From the NCBI RefSeq assembly GCF_019720895.1, contig NZ_JAHKSH010000003.1, forward strand, positions 594,148 to 658,147: DNA of 64,000 bases. Direction: 5' to 3'. A program made the translations under genes and the position numbers. Below are positions 1 through 7,803 of the stretch, piece by piece. How positions within the stretch are numbered: the stretch's first letter is position 1; each line of letters begins with the position of its first letter. Under the pieces are notes generated by a model. The model saw only the letters and a list, made by a program, of their open reading frames with translations, was not told the origin of the DNA and did not search any database. The stretch comes from Microbacterium salitolerans (lineage in GTDB: Bacteria; Actinomycetota; Actinomycetes; Actinomycetales; Microbacteriaceae).

Positions 1-414
1 GAGCAGGGCGTCCTCACGCCGGAGGCGGCCCGCCGGGATCAGCGTCGCAACGTCGTCACGCGCGCGCTCGGCGCATCGAGCAACGGCGTGGCCGACACGT
101 GGATGCTGCCCGCGCACCGCGGCGACCGCATCCTCGTGTGCTCGGACGGGCTCTCCGATGAGCTCACGCACGAACGGATCGAGCAGATCCTTCTCACGGA
201 GCGGGATCCGCAGGTCGCGGCGACGCTGCTCGTGCACGAGGCGCACCACACGGGCGGTCGCGACAACATCACGGCCATCGTCGTCGACGCCGTCGACGTG
301 ACCCATGCCGCGCCGACGGGGGACGACGACGTCGAGATCGCGACGCTCGACCGCGGTGCCGATGGATCCGTCGACACCAGGCCGCGCTCCGCCGTCACGG
401 GGAGCGGCTCGTGA
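1..414 (+). CDS. PP2C-family Ser/Thr protein phosphatase, 3' end (5' truncated by window)
   Basis: C-terminal 137 residues of a PPM/PP2C phosphatase that removes phosphate from phospho-Ser/Thr proteins. The open frame runs in from base 1, so the true start is outside. Visible are an RNVVTRALG segment, the CSDGLSDEL motif and GRDNITAIVVD near the end; the Asp residues in DG and DN are metal ligands in this family. About 35 acidic residues after the domain look like a disordered tail. Its TGA overlaps the GTG of the FHA gene (GTGA), which in turn overlaps the kinase gene, so phosphatase, FHA reader and kinase form one operon. The natural substrate is probably the kinase or the FHA protein (inference). 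Confidence 0.9.
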   Translation, partial: EQGVLTPEAARRDQRRNVVTRALGASSNGVADTWMLPAHRGDRILVCSDGLSDELTHERIEQILLTERDPQVAATLLVHEAHHTGGRDNITAIVVDAVDVTHAAPTGDDDVEIATLDRGADGSVDTRPRSAVTGSGS

Positions 415-1280
415 CCGCCGAGATCGCGGTCGTCACCGCCGCCCAGCGCGTCGCCGTCGTGCCGGCGGCATGCGACGTCGACGCGGTGCGCGCGGCGCTC
501 GCCGAGTCCGTCGCGGCCGCACGGGAGGTGCTGACAGGGGCGGCGTGGTACGCGGTCGTCGACCAGTCCGAGACCCCGTCGCGGGTCGTTCGCCACGGGG
601 AGATGCCCGCGGTGCTCGTCGCCGCGGACGACGCGATCAGCGAGACGCTCGTCGACGCGCAGGACACCTCGGACCCCCCGGCGTCGGACGAGCCGGACGC
701 CGCCGCGGCGTCCGTTTCTGAGCCGGTCGACGGCGCAGGCTCCGAGACCGCTCCCGTCGCCGACGACGTGGCAGGGACCCCCGTCGTCCGACCCGGCGAT
801 CACGACGGCGCCACGATGACGCTGGCGCAGCTGCGCGCGTTGCGAACTCGACGCGGGGCGTCCGCCGGCGACCACGACGGCGCGACGCTCTCGCGCGACG
901 AGCTGCGCGCCCGCCGCGTGGCGGCCCAGCCCGTCCGCGCGACCGGCCGGATCCGCCTCTCGACCGGGGAGGTGCACGATCTCGATCGCCCGATCGTCAT
1001 CGGACGGAGCCCACGGGCGACGCGCGTCGCGATCGACGAGGCGCCGCTGCTGCTCGCGGTGCGGAGTCCCGAATTCGACATCTCGCGCAACCATGTCGAG
1101 ATCATCCCCGAGCCCGATGCCGTCGTCGTCACGGACCTGCGCACGACCAACGGCACCCAGCTCCGGCGTGCGGGGGCGGATCCGGTGCGACTGCGTCCCA
1201 GCGAGCGCACGGTGGTCGTGTCGGGCGACGTGCTCGATCTCGGCGACGGCGTCACGGTCGCGTTCGAGGAGCTGCCGTGA
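411..1280 (+). CDS. FHA-domain phosphopeptide-binding protein
   Basis: 289-residue protein with a C-terminal FHA domain (about 180-289) that recognises phosphothreonine. Core residues are visible: GRS at 198-200, SRNH at 225-228 and TNGT at 246-249. The N-terminal 120 residues match no domain I know and end in an acidic Ala/Pro-rich stretch. Two copies of a GDHDGAT motif followed by a Leu/Arg helix occur at 129-145 and 153-169; their Thr residues could be phosphorylation sites. The GTG start overlaps the phosphatase stop by 4 bp, and the stop overlaps the kinase start by 4 bp. Probable reader or substrate of the kinase next door. No membrane segment is seen, so it is cytoplasmic. Confidence 0.9.
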   Translation: MTAEIAVVTAAQRVAVVPAACDVDAVRAALAESVAAAREVLTGAAWYAVVDQSETPSRVVRHGEMPAVLVAADDAISETLVDAQDTSDPPASDEPDAAAASVSEPVDGAGSETAPVADDVAGTPVVRPGDHDGATMTLAQLRALRTRRGASAGDHDGATLSRDELRARRVAAQPVRATGRIRLSTGEVHDLDRPIVIGRSPRATRVAIDEAPLLLAVRSPEFDISRNHVEIIPEPDAVVVTDLRTTNGTQLRRAGADPVRLRPSERTVVVSGDVLDLGDGVTVAFEELP

Positions 1281-3400
1281 GCAGACGCACCGCGTCTGAG
1301 CCTCCCGAGATCCCCGGATTCACCTACCTGGAGCTGCTGGGGTCGGGCGGCTTCGCCGACGTCTTCCTGTACGAGCAGAAGATGCCGCGCCGTCGCGTCG
1401 CGATCAAGGTGCTCCTGCCGGATCGCATCTCGACGTCGGCTGCGCAGTTCACGGCCGAGGCGAATGTCATGGCGATGCTGTCGACGCATCCCGCGATCGC
1501 CGCCGTCTACCAGGCCGGCGTCGCCGACGACGGGCGTCCGTACCTCGTCATGGAGTACTGCCCGCGCCCGAATCTGCAGGTGCGGTATCGGCGCGAGCGC
1601 TTCTCGGTCGGCGAGGCCCTCCACACGGGGATCCCCGTCGCGGCGGCCGTCGAGACGGCCCATCGTGCCAATGTCCTGCACCGCGACATCAAGCCCGCGA
1701 ACATCCTCGTCACCGAGTACAACCGGCCCGCGCTCACCGACTTCGGCATCGCCTCGTCATCGGCGGATCCCGATGAGAGCCTGGGCGTCTCCGTCCCGTG
1801 GTCGCCGCCCGAGGCGTTCGCCGAGCCGCCGCGCAGCGATCCCCGCAGCGACGTCTACCAGCTGGGCGCGACCGTCTACACGCTCCTCGCGGGCCGGTCG
1901 CCGTTCGAGGTCGCGGGCGAGAGCAACACCAGCACGGCGCTGATCGATCGCATCGAGACGATGCCCCTGCCGCCGCTCGGACGCTCGGACGTGCCGCGCT
2001 CGCTCGTGGCGGTGCTTGAGAAGGCCATGGCCAAGGATCCCGATGAGCGCTTCCGCACCGCGGCGGCGTTCGCGCGCGCCCTCCAGAAGGTGCAGATCGA
2101 ACGCGGGGATCCGGTCACCCAGATCGACATCCTCGACGACGGATACGAGCACGACGAGGGCTTCGAGGACGACGAGATCGACGAGCTCGGGTCCACGCAG
2201 ATCCGTCGCATCCCGGGCAGCACGACCGTCCTCCCGGGAGACCACGCCGGTGGTGGCTCCTTCGCGCCGCCATCGCCCGGCCCGGCGGATCCGTTCGAGA
2301 TCCCGGCGCAGGAGACGCAGGCGGATCATTCGGCGTTCGCCCCTCCGTCCGCTGGCGGCGACGCGGGGGCGCTGCCGGCGTGGGCCGACGAGCTGCCCGC
2401 CGTGCCGGAGCCCCAGGAGGTCAGCGAGGAGGCGGCCGCAGCGCAGAGCGGCGCGCCGGAACACGGCCCGTCCGACGCCGATGCCACCGTCGCGCGTCCC
2501 TCGCGCGACGACGACGAGGCAGCACTCGACGGGGCGCCCGATGACGCGACGCGAGCCCGCGCACCGCGCGCCGACTCACCGGTTCGAGAGGACTCGCCGC
2601 GCGCGGAGCCGCCGGCCGACGACGAGACCGCCGTCCGTCCGCCGCGCACCGTCGAGCCGGCCGACGACGAGACCGCCGTCCGTCCGCCGCGCACCGTCGA
2701 GCCGGCCGACGACGAGACCGCCATCCGTTCGTCACGCACCGCGGCTGCGGCCGACGACGTCACGCGGGCGCGTCCCCCGGCATCGTCTGCTCCGGCGGAC
2801 GACACGACGGCTGCCCGCCCCCGTCGGGCGGCGTCGCAGGCTCCCGCCGCCTACACGTTCGATTCGCGCGTCGAGTTCGGCGCGGGCAGCGTGCCGAAGG
2901 CGGATCCGTCGCAGTTCCGCGTCGTGAGCCGCATCCCCTCGGGGGGAGCGGTGGGTCCCGCCGTGACGAAGTCGACGCCGACGGTCGTCGATCGGCGCTC
3001 GCGGCGGCGCCTCGTGATCGGCATCATCATCGCCGGGCTCGCGGTTCTCGGGGGCGTCGCGGCGCTCGCTGTCTTCCTCGTGACGCAGACCGGCGGCGCT
3101 CCGAACGACGAGATCCCCGACGAAGACGTGGCGGCCGTCACCGACCTGCAGGGGAGAGCCGAGGCGACAGGCGAGCAGGTCACGTTCACCTGGAACAACC
3201 CGGATCCCTCCGCCGGCGACACCTACGAGTACGGCGTCATCGTCGAGGACCAGCTCGGATCCTTCGAGAACTCGACGAGCGAGGCGACCGCGACGGTCGA
3301 CCTTGAGTCGGGCGCGGAGACCTGCATCCAGGTGCGGATCGTGCGCGCCAACGGAGCGCCGTCGCTCCCGGAATCGGCGTGCGTCTCCCACTCCGACTGA
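1277..3400 (+). CDS. Membrane Ser/Thr protein kinase (Hanks type) with extracellular FN3-like domain
   Basis: 707 residues. Kinase domain about 15-275: Gly-loop GSGGFADV at 22-29, VAIK lysine K44, catalytic HRD 135-137 with K139 and N142, DFG 155-157, and SPPEA in place of the usual APE. A long acidic Pro/Ala linker (about 280-575) contains a 15-residue tandem repeat. One transmembrane segment lies near 577-601, followed by an FN3-like domain (about 619-707) outside the cell. There are no PASTA repeats, so this is not the PknB/StkP type that binds peptidoglycan. The GTG start overlaps the FHA stop. The outer domain is presumably the sensor; its ligand is unknown. Confidence 0.93.
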   Translation: MSRRTASEPPEIPGFTYLELLGSGGFADVFLYEQKMPRRRVAIKVLLPDRISTSAAQFTAEANVMAMLSTHPAIAAVYQAGVADDGRPYLVMEYCPRPNLQVRYRRERFSVGEALHTGIPVAAAVETAHRANVLHRDIKPANILVTEYNRPALTDFGIASSSADPDESLGVSVPWSPPEAFAEPPRSDPRSDVYQLGATVYTLLAGRSPFEVAGESNTSTALIDRIETMPLPPLGRSDVPRSLVAVLEKAMAKDPDERFRTAAAFARALQKVQIERGDPVTQIDILDDGYEHDEGFEDDEIDELGSTQIRRIPGSTTVLPGDHAGGGSFAPPSPGPADPFEIPAQETQADHSAFAPPSAGGDAGALPAWADELPAVPEPQEVSEEAAAAQSGAPEHGPSDADATVARPSRDDDEAALDGAPDDATRARAPRADSPVREDSPRAEPPADDETAVRPPRTVEPADDETAVRPPRTVEPADDETAIRSSRTAAAADDVTRARPPASSAPADDTTAARPRRAASQAPAAYTFDSRVEFGAGSVPKADPSQFRVVSRIPSGGAVGPAVTKSTPTVVDRRSRRRLVIGIIIAGLAVLGGVAALAVFLVTQTGGAPNDEIPDEDVAAVTDLQGRAEATGEQVTFTWNNPDPSAGDTYEYGVIVEDQLGSFENSTSEATATVDLESGAETCIQVRIVRANGAPSLPESACVSHSD
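2611..2745 (+). repeat. 45-bp tandem repeat in kinase linker
   Basis: Units begin at 2611, 2656 and 2701. The first two are identical over 45 bp and the third diverges in its second half; a decayed fourth begins at 2746. Each unit encodes a 15-residue PADDETAVRPPRTVE-type block in the juxtamembrane linker. Each block has a Thr in an acidic context (DDET) and one before a basic residue. Confidence 0.9.
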
Positions 3401-3406
3401 GAAGGA

Positions 3407-3433
3407 GCCCCGCTCACGTGGCGTGAGCGGGGC
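3407..3433. terminator. Bidirectional terminator between convergent genes
   Basis: Perfect 12-bp stem (3407-3418 with 3422-3433) and a 3-base loop, between the kinase gene (+) and the resolvase-like gene (-). No U-run follows on either strand. Confidence 0.8.
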
Positions 3434-3439
3434 GTCACC

Positions 3440-3808
3440 TCACGGCGCGGGTTCGCTGTGCGCCAGGACCTTGATCATGATGCCGCGGCGGCCGAGCTCG
3501 GCGATCGTCTGGGCTTCCTCGGTCGCGTCGCGTCCGAAGACGCGGGCGCTGACCACGACGACCACATCACCGCGGTCGAGCCGGCCGAACAGGCGGTTGA
3601 GGCGCTCCTCCCACGTCTCGATGACGTTGGGTGCCGGGTGGCGGAAGCCGCCGATCGGGACGCCGAAGCTCGTGAGCTGCCGGCGCTGCTCGACGATCGA
3701 CGGCATGCCTGCGCGCGCGACGACGATGCCGACGAGTCGGGAGCCGATCGGGCGAGCGCGCCAGATGTCGCCCGGAGTGCTGACCTCTTCGACATGCTCG
3801 GTGCTCAC
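3440..3808 (-). CDS. Resolvase-fold protein lacking the catalytic serine
   Basis: 122 residues from a GTG at 3808. The pattern follows the serine-recombinase N-terminal domain: a beta-strand LVGIVVAR, EQRRQL, then RLDRGDVVVVVSARVFGRD, which matches the usual GDxLVVxxLDRLGR region. The position that normally reads RVS is R32-A33-G34, so the nucleophilic serine is missing. There is no HTH or zinc-ribbon part, and nothing mobile lies nearby. It is therefore unlikely to recombine DNA and may be a regulatory or binding relative of the fold. The longer reading frame upstream of 3808 has no resolvase similarity, which supports this start. Function unknown. Confidence 0.7.
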   Translation of the reverse strand: MSTEHVEEVSTPGDIWRARPIGSRLVGIVVARAGMPSIVEQRRQLTSFGVPIGGFRHPAPNVIETWEERLNRLFGRLDRGDVVVVVSARVFGRDATEEAQTIAELGRRGIMIKVLAHSEPAP

Positions 3809-3858
3809 TCGACCATTCTGCCGCACGGCGCCGAGAATGTACGGCGCCGCACAGTCCG

Positions 3859-4122
3859 TCAGAGAAGGGCGAGCTCGCGCAGCTTCGTCTCGACGTCGGC
3901 GTTCGACGGCTCGACCTGGTGGCTCGCGTCCGGGTAGAGCACGACGGGGATGTTCGTGCGTCCCGAGATGTCCTTGGCGACGTCGGCGGCGGTCGGGTCG
4001 GTCTCGAGATCGACATAGGTGTACTCGATGCCGAGTCCGTCGAGCTGCGCCTTCGTGCGGCGGCAGTCGCGGCACCACTCGGCGCCGAACAGGGTGATGG
4101 TGTCGTTCGCGGGAGTCGTCAT
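3859..4122 (-). CDS. Glutaredoxin-like / mycoredoxin-like protein
   Basis: 87-residue thioredoxin-fold protein with the redox pair C17-R-D-C20 after FGAEW, the cis-Pro segment TNIPVVLYPD, and a C-terminal helix. Size and motif order match actinobacterial mycoredoxins, which reduce mycothiol mixed disulfides, but the centre is CRDC where Mrx1 proteins usually carry CGYC. The ATG at 4122 is the only sensible start. It is divergent from the glycosyltransferase gene at 4229. Cytoplasmic thiol-disulfide exchange is well supported; the exact thiol partner is inferred. Confidence 0.85.
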   Translation of the reverse strand: MTTPANDTITLFGAEWCRDCRRTKAQLDGLGIEYTYVDLETDPTAADVAKDISGRTNIPVVLYPDASHQVEPSNADVETKLRELALL

Positions 4123-4228
4123 GGTCCCAGAATATGTCCGCTCGGAGCGGGGTGGATCCGCTTTCGGGGACCGCTCAGGCGCCCGCTCTCGTGCGAATGG
4201 CGGCGTATGCGCGTGCGACGATGGACCC

Positions 4229-5356
4229 GTGACAGCAGGGGAAGAGGAGCGCGCCGTCGACCTGACGGTGATCGTTCCGACGTTCAACGAGGCGGGCAAC
4301 GTCGAGGAGCTCGTGCGACGCGTCACCGCGTCGGTCGGCGCGCATCGCGCGGAGATCCTCTTCGTCGACGACTCGTCGGACGGCACAGAGCTCGAGGTCG
4401 CGCGCGTGGCGCTGACGGCGATGCTGCCCGTGCGGGTCATCCATCGTGACGTGCCGGAGGGGGGCCTCGGCGGCGCCGTCCTGCTGGGCATGCGCGAGGC
4501 GCGCGCCGACACGTGCGTCGTGATGGACGGCGACCTGCAGCACCCGCCCGAGAAGATCCCCGAGATCGTCGAGCGCCTGCACCAGGGCGACGTGCAGATC
4601 GTCGTCGCGTCGCGGTACGTCGGGTCCGGCACGTCGGCCGGCCTCGCCGATGCGACGCGCCGCATGATCTCGCGCGGATCCAACCTGGTCACGCGGGCCA
4701 TGTTCCCGGTCCGCCTGCGCCGTGTCACGGATCCCATGACGGGGTTCTTCGGCATCGACCGATCGCGCCTCGACCTGGAGACGCTGCGTCCCCGCGGGTT
4801 CAAGATCCTGCTCGAGATCATCGTGCGCACGCCCCTGCGTGTCGCCGAGGTCCCATTCGACTTCGCCGATCGGTTCGCCGGCGCGTCCAAGGCGAGCCTG
4901 CGTCAGGGCGTCTGGTTCCTGCAGCAGCTCACGATGCTGCGGTTCGGCAAGATGAGCGCGTACGCGCTGATCGGCGCCGTGGGGGCGGTGGCCAACGTCG
5001 CCATCGTGTGGGCGCTCACCGCGCTCGGCATGGGCTATCTGTGGGCGGCGATCGTGGCGGCCGAGGTCACGATCGTCGGCAACTTCCTGCTCGCCGAGCA
5101 CTTCGTGTTCCGCGATCTCAGAGGGCAGGCGCGCGCGTTCTGGCGGCGCTTCGCGATCTCGTTCACGTTCAACAACGTCGAGTCGGCCGTGCGGATCCCG
5201 ATCATGGCGGTCATGGTCGAGCGGCTGGGCATGGCGAGTCCCGTCGCGACGGCCATCACGCTCGCGGTGGCGTTCCTGGTCCGCTTCACGTTCCATTCAC
5301 TCGTCGTCTACGCGCCGCGCAACGATGTGCGCGAGACGCGGTCGGTCCGCACATGA
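4229..5356 (+). CDS. Fused GtrB-type GT2 glycosyltransferase and GtrA-type flippase
   Basis: 375 residues from GTG 4229. The N-terminal part (to about 230) is a dolichol/undecaprenyl-phosphate sugar transferase: TVIVPTFNEAGNVEELVRR, FVDDSSDGT, and a VVMDGDLQHPP metal-binding motif, ending in the KASLRQG region typical of this family. The C-terminal 130 residues carry four hydrophobic segments of the GtrA family, whose members are thought to flip the lipid-linked sugar. Together they would charge and flip a polyprenyl-phosphate monosaccharide. Two membrane proteins follow, the second GT-C-like, so the group may be a compact glycan-decorating system. Confidence 0.9.
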   Translation: MTAGEEERAVDLTVIVPTFNEAGNVEELVRRVTASVGAHRAEILFVDDSSDGTELEVARVALTAMLPVRVIHRDVPEGGLGGAVLLGMREARADTCVVMDGDLQHPPEKIPEIVERLHQGDVQIVVASRYVGSGTSAGLADATRRMISRGSNLVTRAMFPVRLRRVTDPMTGFFGIDRSRLDLETLRPRGFKILLEIIVRTPLRVAEVPFDFADRFAGASKASLRQGVWFLQQLTMLRFGKMSAYALIGAVGAVANVAIVWALTALGMGYLWAAIVAAEVTIVGNFLLAEHFVFRDLRGQARAFWRRFAISFTFNNVESAVRIPIMAVMVERLGMASPVATAITLAVAFLVRFTFHSLVVYAPRNDVRETRSVRT

Positions 5357-5425
5357 CGGCCTGCGCGCGACGGCCCCTCGCAGCCGATTTATCGTCGTCT
5401 TAGAGAGACCCGGGAAGATATCGGT

Positions 5426-6193
5426 GTGCTGAACTCCGCCGCCGCCGTGCGACCGTCTCGTCGGGACGCGATCGCCGCGTTCTTCGGCCTCGACGCCCGT
5501 CCGGTGCGCGTGCTTCTCGTCGTCCTCCTGGCGCTCGATGCCGTGCTCCTCGTCGCGCACGTCTCCCACTGGGCGTTCGGCGAACCGAGCGACCCGCTCC
5601 TGAACCTCGACCTCGAGCGCGGCTACGGCGAGCAGCTGTTCACCTTCACGATGTTCGGCGTCTGCGTGCTGCTGCTCTGGGCGGCGCGGCGATTCCGGGC
5701 GCCCGTCCTCGTCGGGTGGCTCGCGCTGTTCGCCTTCATCGTGCTCGACGACTGGTTCCTGGTGCACGAGCGCATGGGGGAGCACGTCGCCGAGACCTTC
5801 GCGGCCGTTTCTCATCGCATGATCGGCGAGCTGATCTACCTCGCCGCCGCCGGCCTCGTCCTGGCCATCGTGATCGCCGTCCTGCACGTTCTCACGCGAG
5901 GCATCGGCCGGGCGATCTCCGCGAACCTCCTCGTGCTGTTCCTCTGGCTCGTCGTTCTGAGCGTCGGAGTGGATCCGCTCCACGAGCTCCTGCACGAGAT
6001 CCCGGTCATGGACGCCTCGCTGGCGCTGATCGAGGACGGCGGCGAGATCGTCATGGCGAGCCTCCTGTTCGTCTCCCTGTTCGCGCTCGTGGCGTGCGAT
6101 CACGTGCCGGTCGTCGGCGCGCGTCTCGGGCGGCTTCTGGGCGTCGCGGAGGACTGGCGCGTCGCCGGGCGGACGCGCCTGGCGAGCGTGTGA
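5426..6193 (+). CDS. Polytopic membrane protein of unknown function
   Basis: 255 residues with about six hydrophobic segments (near 28-47, 72-88, 95-112, 130-158, 165-187 and 210-228). GTG start, preceded by a GGGAAG ribosome site. Several His/Asp/Glu residues lie at membrane borders (LDDWFLVHE and VDPLHELLHE), reminiscent of metal-dependent membrane enzymes, but I recognise no family. The stop overlaps the GTG of the next gene by 4 bp, so the two are co-translated. Confidence 0.85.
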   Translation: MLNSAAAVRPSRRDAIAAFFGLDARPVRVLLVVLLALDAVLLVAHVSHWAFGEPSDPLLNLDLERGYGEQLFTFTMFGVCVLLLWAARRFRAPVLVGWLALFAFIVLDDWFLVHERMGEHVAETFAAVSHRMIGELIYLAAAGLVLAIVIAVLHVLTRGIGRAISANLLVLFLWLVVLSVGVDPLHELLHEIPVMDASLALIEDGGEIVMASLLFVSLFALVACDHVPVVGARLGRLLGVAEDWRVAGRTRLASV

Positions 6194-7725
6194 CCGCCGA
6201 CGCCCACGAGACGCGCCCGGCCTCGGCCGCGCGGCGGCGCGGGGGAGAGCTCGCCGCCTGGCTCATCGCCGCCGGCCTCGCGACGGCGACGACGGCATGG
6301 CTGGCGACGCCGCGTGCCGACATGATGTTCCTCGACGCCGACTCGCTCGCGACCGCACTCATCTCGTCGTCGCTCCACGCGGGCCACGTACAGCACTGGG
6401 CGATGTCGCCCGTGCTGTTCCTCCCGGAGGCGGCGCTGTTCCACCTGCTGTCGTTCCTCGGCGCGGGGGTGCGCGGGACGCTCATCCTCAGCGCGATCGC
6501 GAACCTCCTGCTGATGTACGGCGCGATCCGGGTTCTCGCGGGATCCTCGCAGCGGCACCCGCACGCCGCTCGCGGCGCGCTCGCGGCGTTCACGGTCCTG
6601 TGCGCACTGGCGGCGCTCGAGGGTCCCGGCTCCCGCTTCTTCATGTGGGCGTCGCTCAATGTGCTCACGACGTACTACGTGGCGACGATCGTGGCGACCA
6701 TCATGGTCGTCGGGCTCGTCCGGAGGTACGTCGAGGAGGTGCGGGCCGGCGCGGATCCGCGGGGGATCCCTCCGCTGATCGCGGCGATCACCCTGCTGTC
6801 GCTGCTCACGAATCCGATCTTCGCGGGGTGGTGCCTCGCGCCGCTGGGCATCATGATCCTCGTCGTGTGCGGCCGCGAGAGACGTCTGCCCTGGCGTCTG
6901 CTGATCTGGATCGGCGCGGGCGCGGCCTCGGGCCTCGTCGTCCGCGCGGTGGTGTCGCACTGGTTCGTGATGGCGGTCGGGCAGGACTACGTGCGCGTCG
7001 ACCAGGTGGCGGGGGCCACAGCCTTCTACGCTCGCGCCGCGGCAGCGCTGCCGCGGGAGCCGTTCGGCCTGCTCTGGATCGCGGTCGTCGTGACGATCGG
7101 GGCGGCCGTCGTCGCGGCGGGCGTCTCGGCCTGGCGGCGTCGCGACGCGGGCGGCGCCATCGTCGCCGGCACCGCGCTTCTCTCGGGGCCGCTGATGCTC
7201 GCCGTCGCGATCGCGACGGGTTCCGAGGCGCTGCGCTATCTCCAGCCGCTCGTCGTGTTCCCGATCGCCGCGCTCGTGCTCGTCGCGGGCCGCGCGTGGC
7301 CGGCATCTCTCCCGCGAGCGGCCGTCGCGGGGATGGTGGCGGCCTGCGTCGGGCTCGGGATCGTCGCGACTCCGAGCCTCGTCCGCGCCGCGCAGGTCAC
7401 CGATGCCGATATCGCCTGCGTCGGCGCCTGGATCGACGAGTCGGGGCAGAGCGGGGTCGGCGACTTCTGGACGGTCCGCCCGGTGAAGGCGTACCTCGCC
7501 GATCCGTCGCCCCTCATCCAGATCACGGATGACTTCATCGTCTGGCCGTGGGTCATGAACAGGTCCGACTACCTCGATGCCGAGGCGACCTTCGTCCTGC
7601 TCGACGAGAAGTCGCCGGAGTTCCGGTATCCACCCGGGTTCGAGCCCGAGACCGCCGAGGCGATCTCCTGCGGGCGCTACACGATCCTCGACTACGGGGA
7701 GCGAGTGATCCCGCTCGAGTCGTGA
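6190..7725 (+). CDS. GT-C-like polytopic membrane protein
   Basis: 511 residues from GTG 6190, overlapping the previous stop. About eleven hydrophobic segments. The first extracytoplasmic loop contains FLDADSLATALI; an acidic pair here is the hallmark of GT-C glycosyltransferases that use polyprenyl-phosphate sugars. A soluble C-terminal part of about 100 residues holds two Cys (DIACVGAW and AISCGRY). With the fused GtrB-GtrA protein upstream this is the natural candidate for the final transferase, by analogy with phage-type Gtr systems. The fold call is inference and no family is recognised. Confidence 0.8.
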   Translation: MTADAHETRPASAARRRGGELAAWLIAAGLATATTAWLATPRADMMFLDADSLATALISSSLHAGHVQHWAMSPVLFLPEAALFHLLSFLGAGVRGTLILSAIANLLLMYGAIRVLAGSSQRHPHAARGALAAFTVLCALAALEGPGSRFFMWASLNVLTTYYVATIVATIMVVGLVRRYVEEVRAGADPRGIPPLIAAITLLSLLTNPIFAGWCLAPLGIMILVVCGRERRLPWRLLIWIGAGAASGLVVRAVVSHWFVMAVGQDYVRVDQVAGATAFYARAAAALPREPFGLLWIAVVVTIGAAVVAAGVSAWRRRDAGGAIVAGTALLSGPLMLAVAIATGSEALRYLQPLVVFPIAALVLVAGRAWPASLPRAAVAGMVAACVGLGIVATPSLVRAAQVTDADIACVGAWIDESGQSGVGDFWTVRPVKAYLADPSPLIQITDDFIVWPWVMNRSDYLDAEATFVLLDEKSPEFRYPPGFEPETAEAISCGRYTILDYGERVIPLES

Positions 7726-7803
7726 CGACCAGGGTTTTCTTGTCGAGAGCCCTTGTCAGCAGCCGCGCGGACCGCGAGGATGGCTCGCGGGGGAGGATCT
7801 TCG

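Noticed and set aside
3440-3808. Mobile-element recombinase
   Set aside because: No catalytic serine, no DNA-binding tail, no terminal repeats, and normal chromosomal neighbours.
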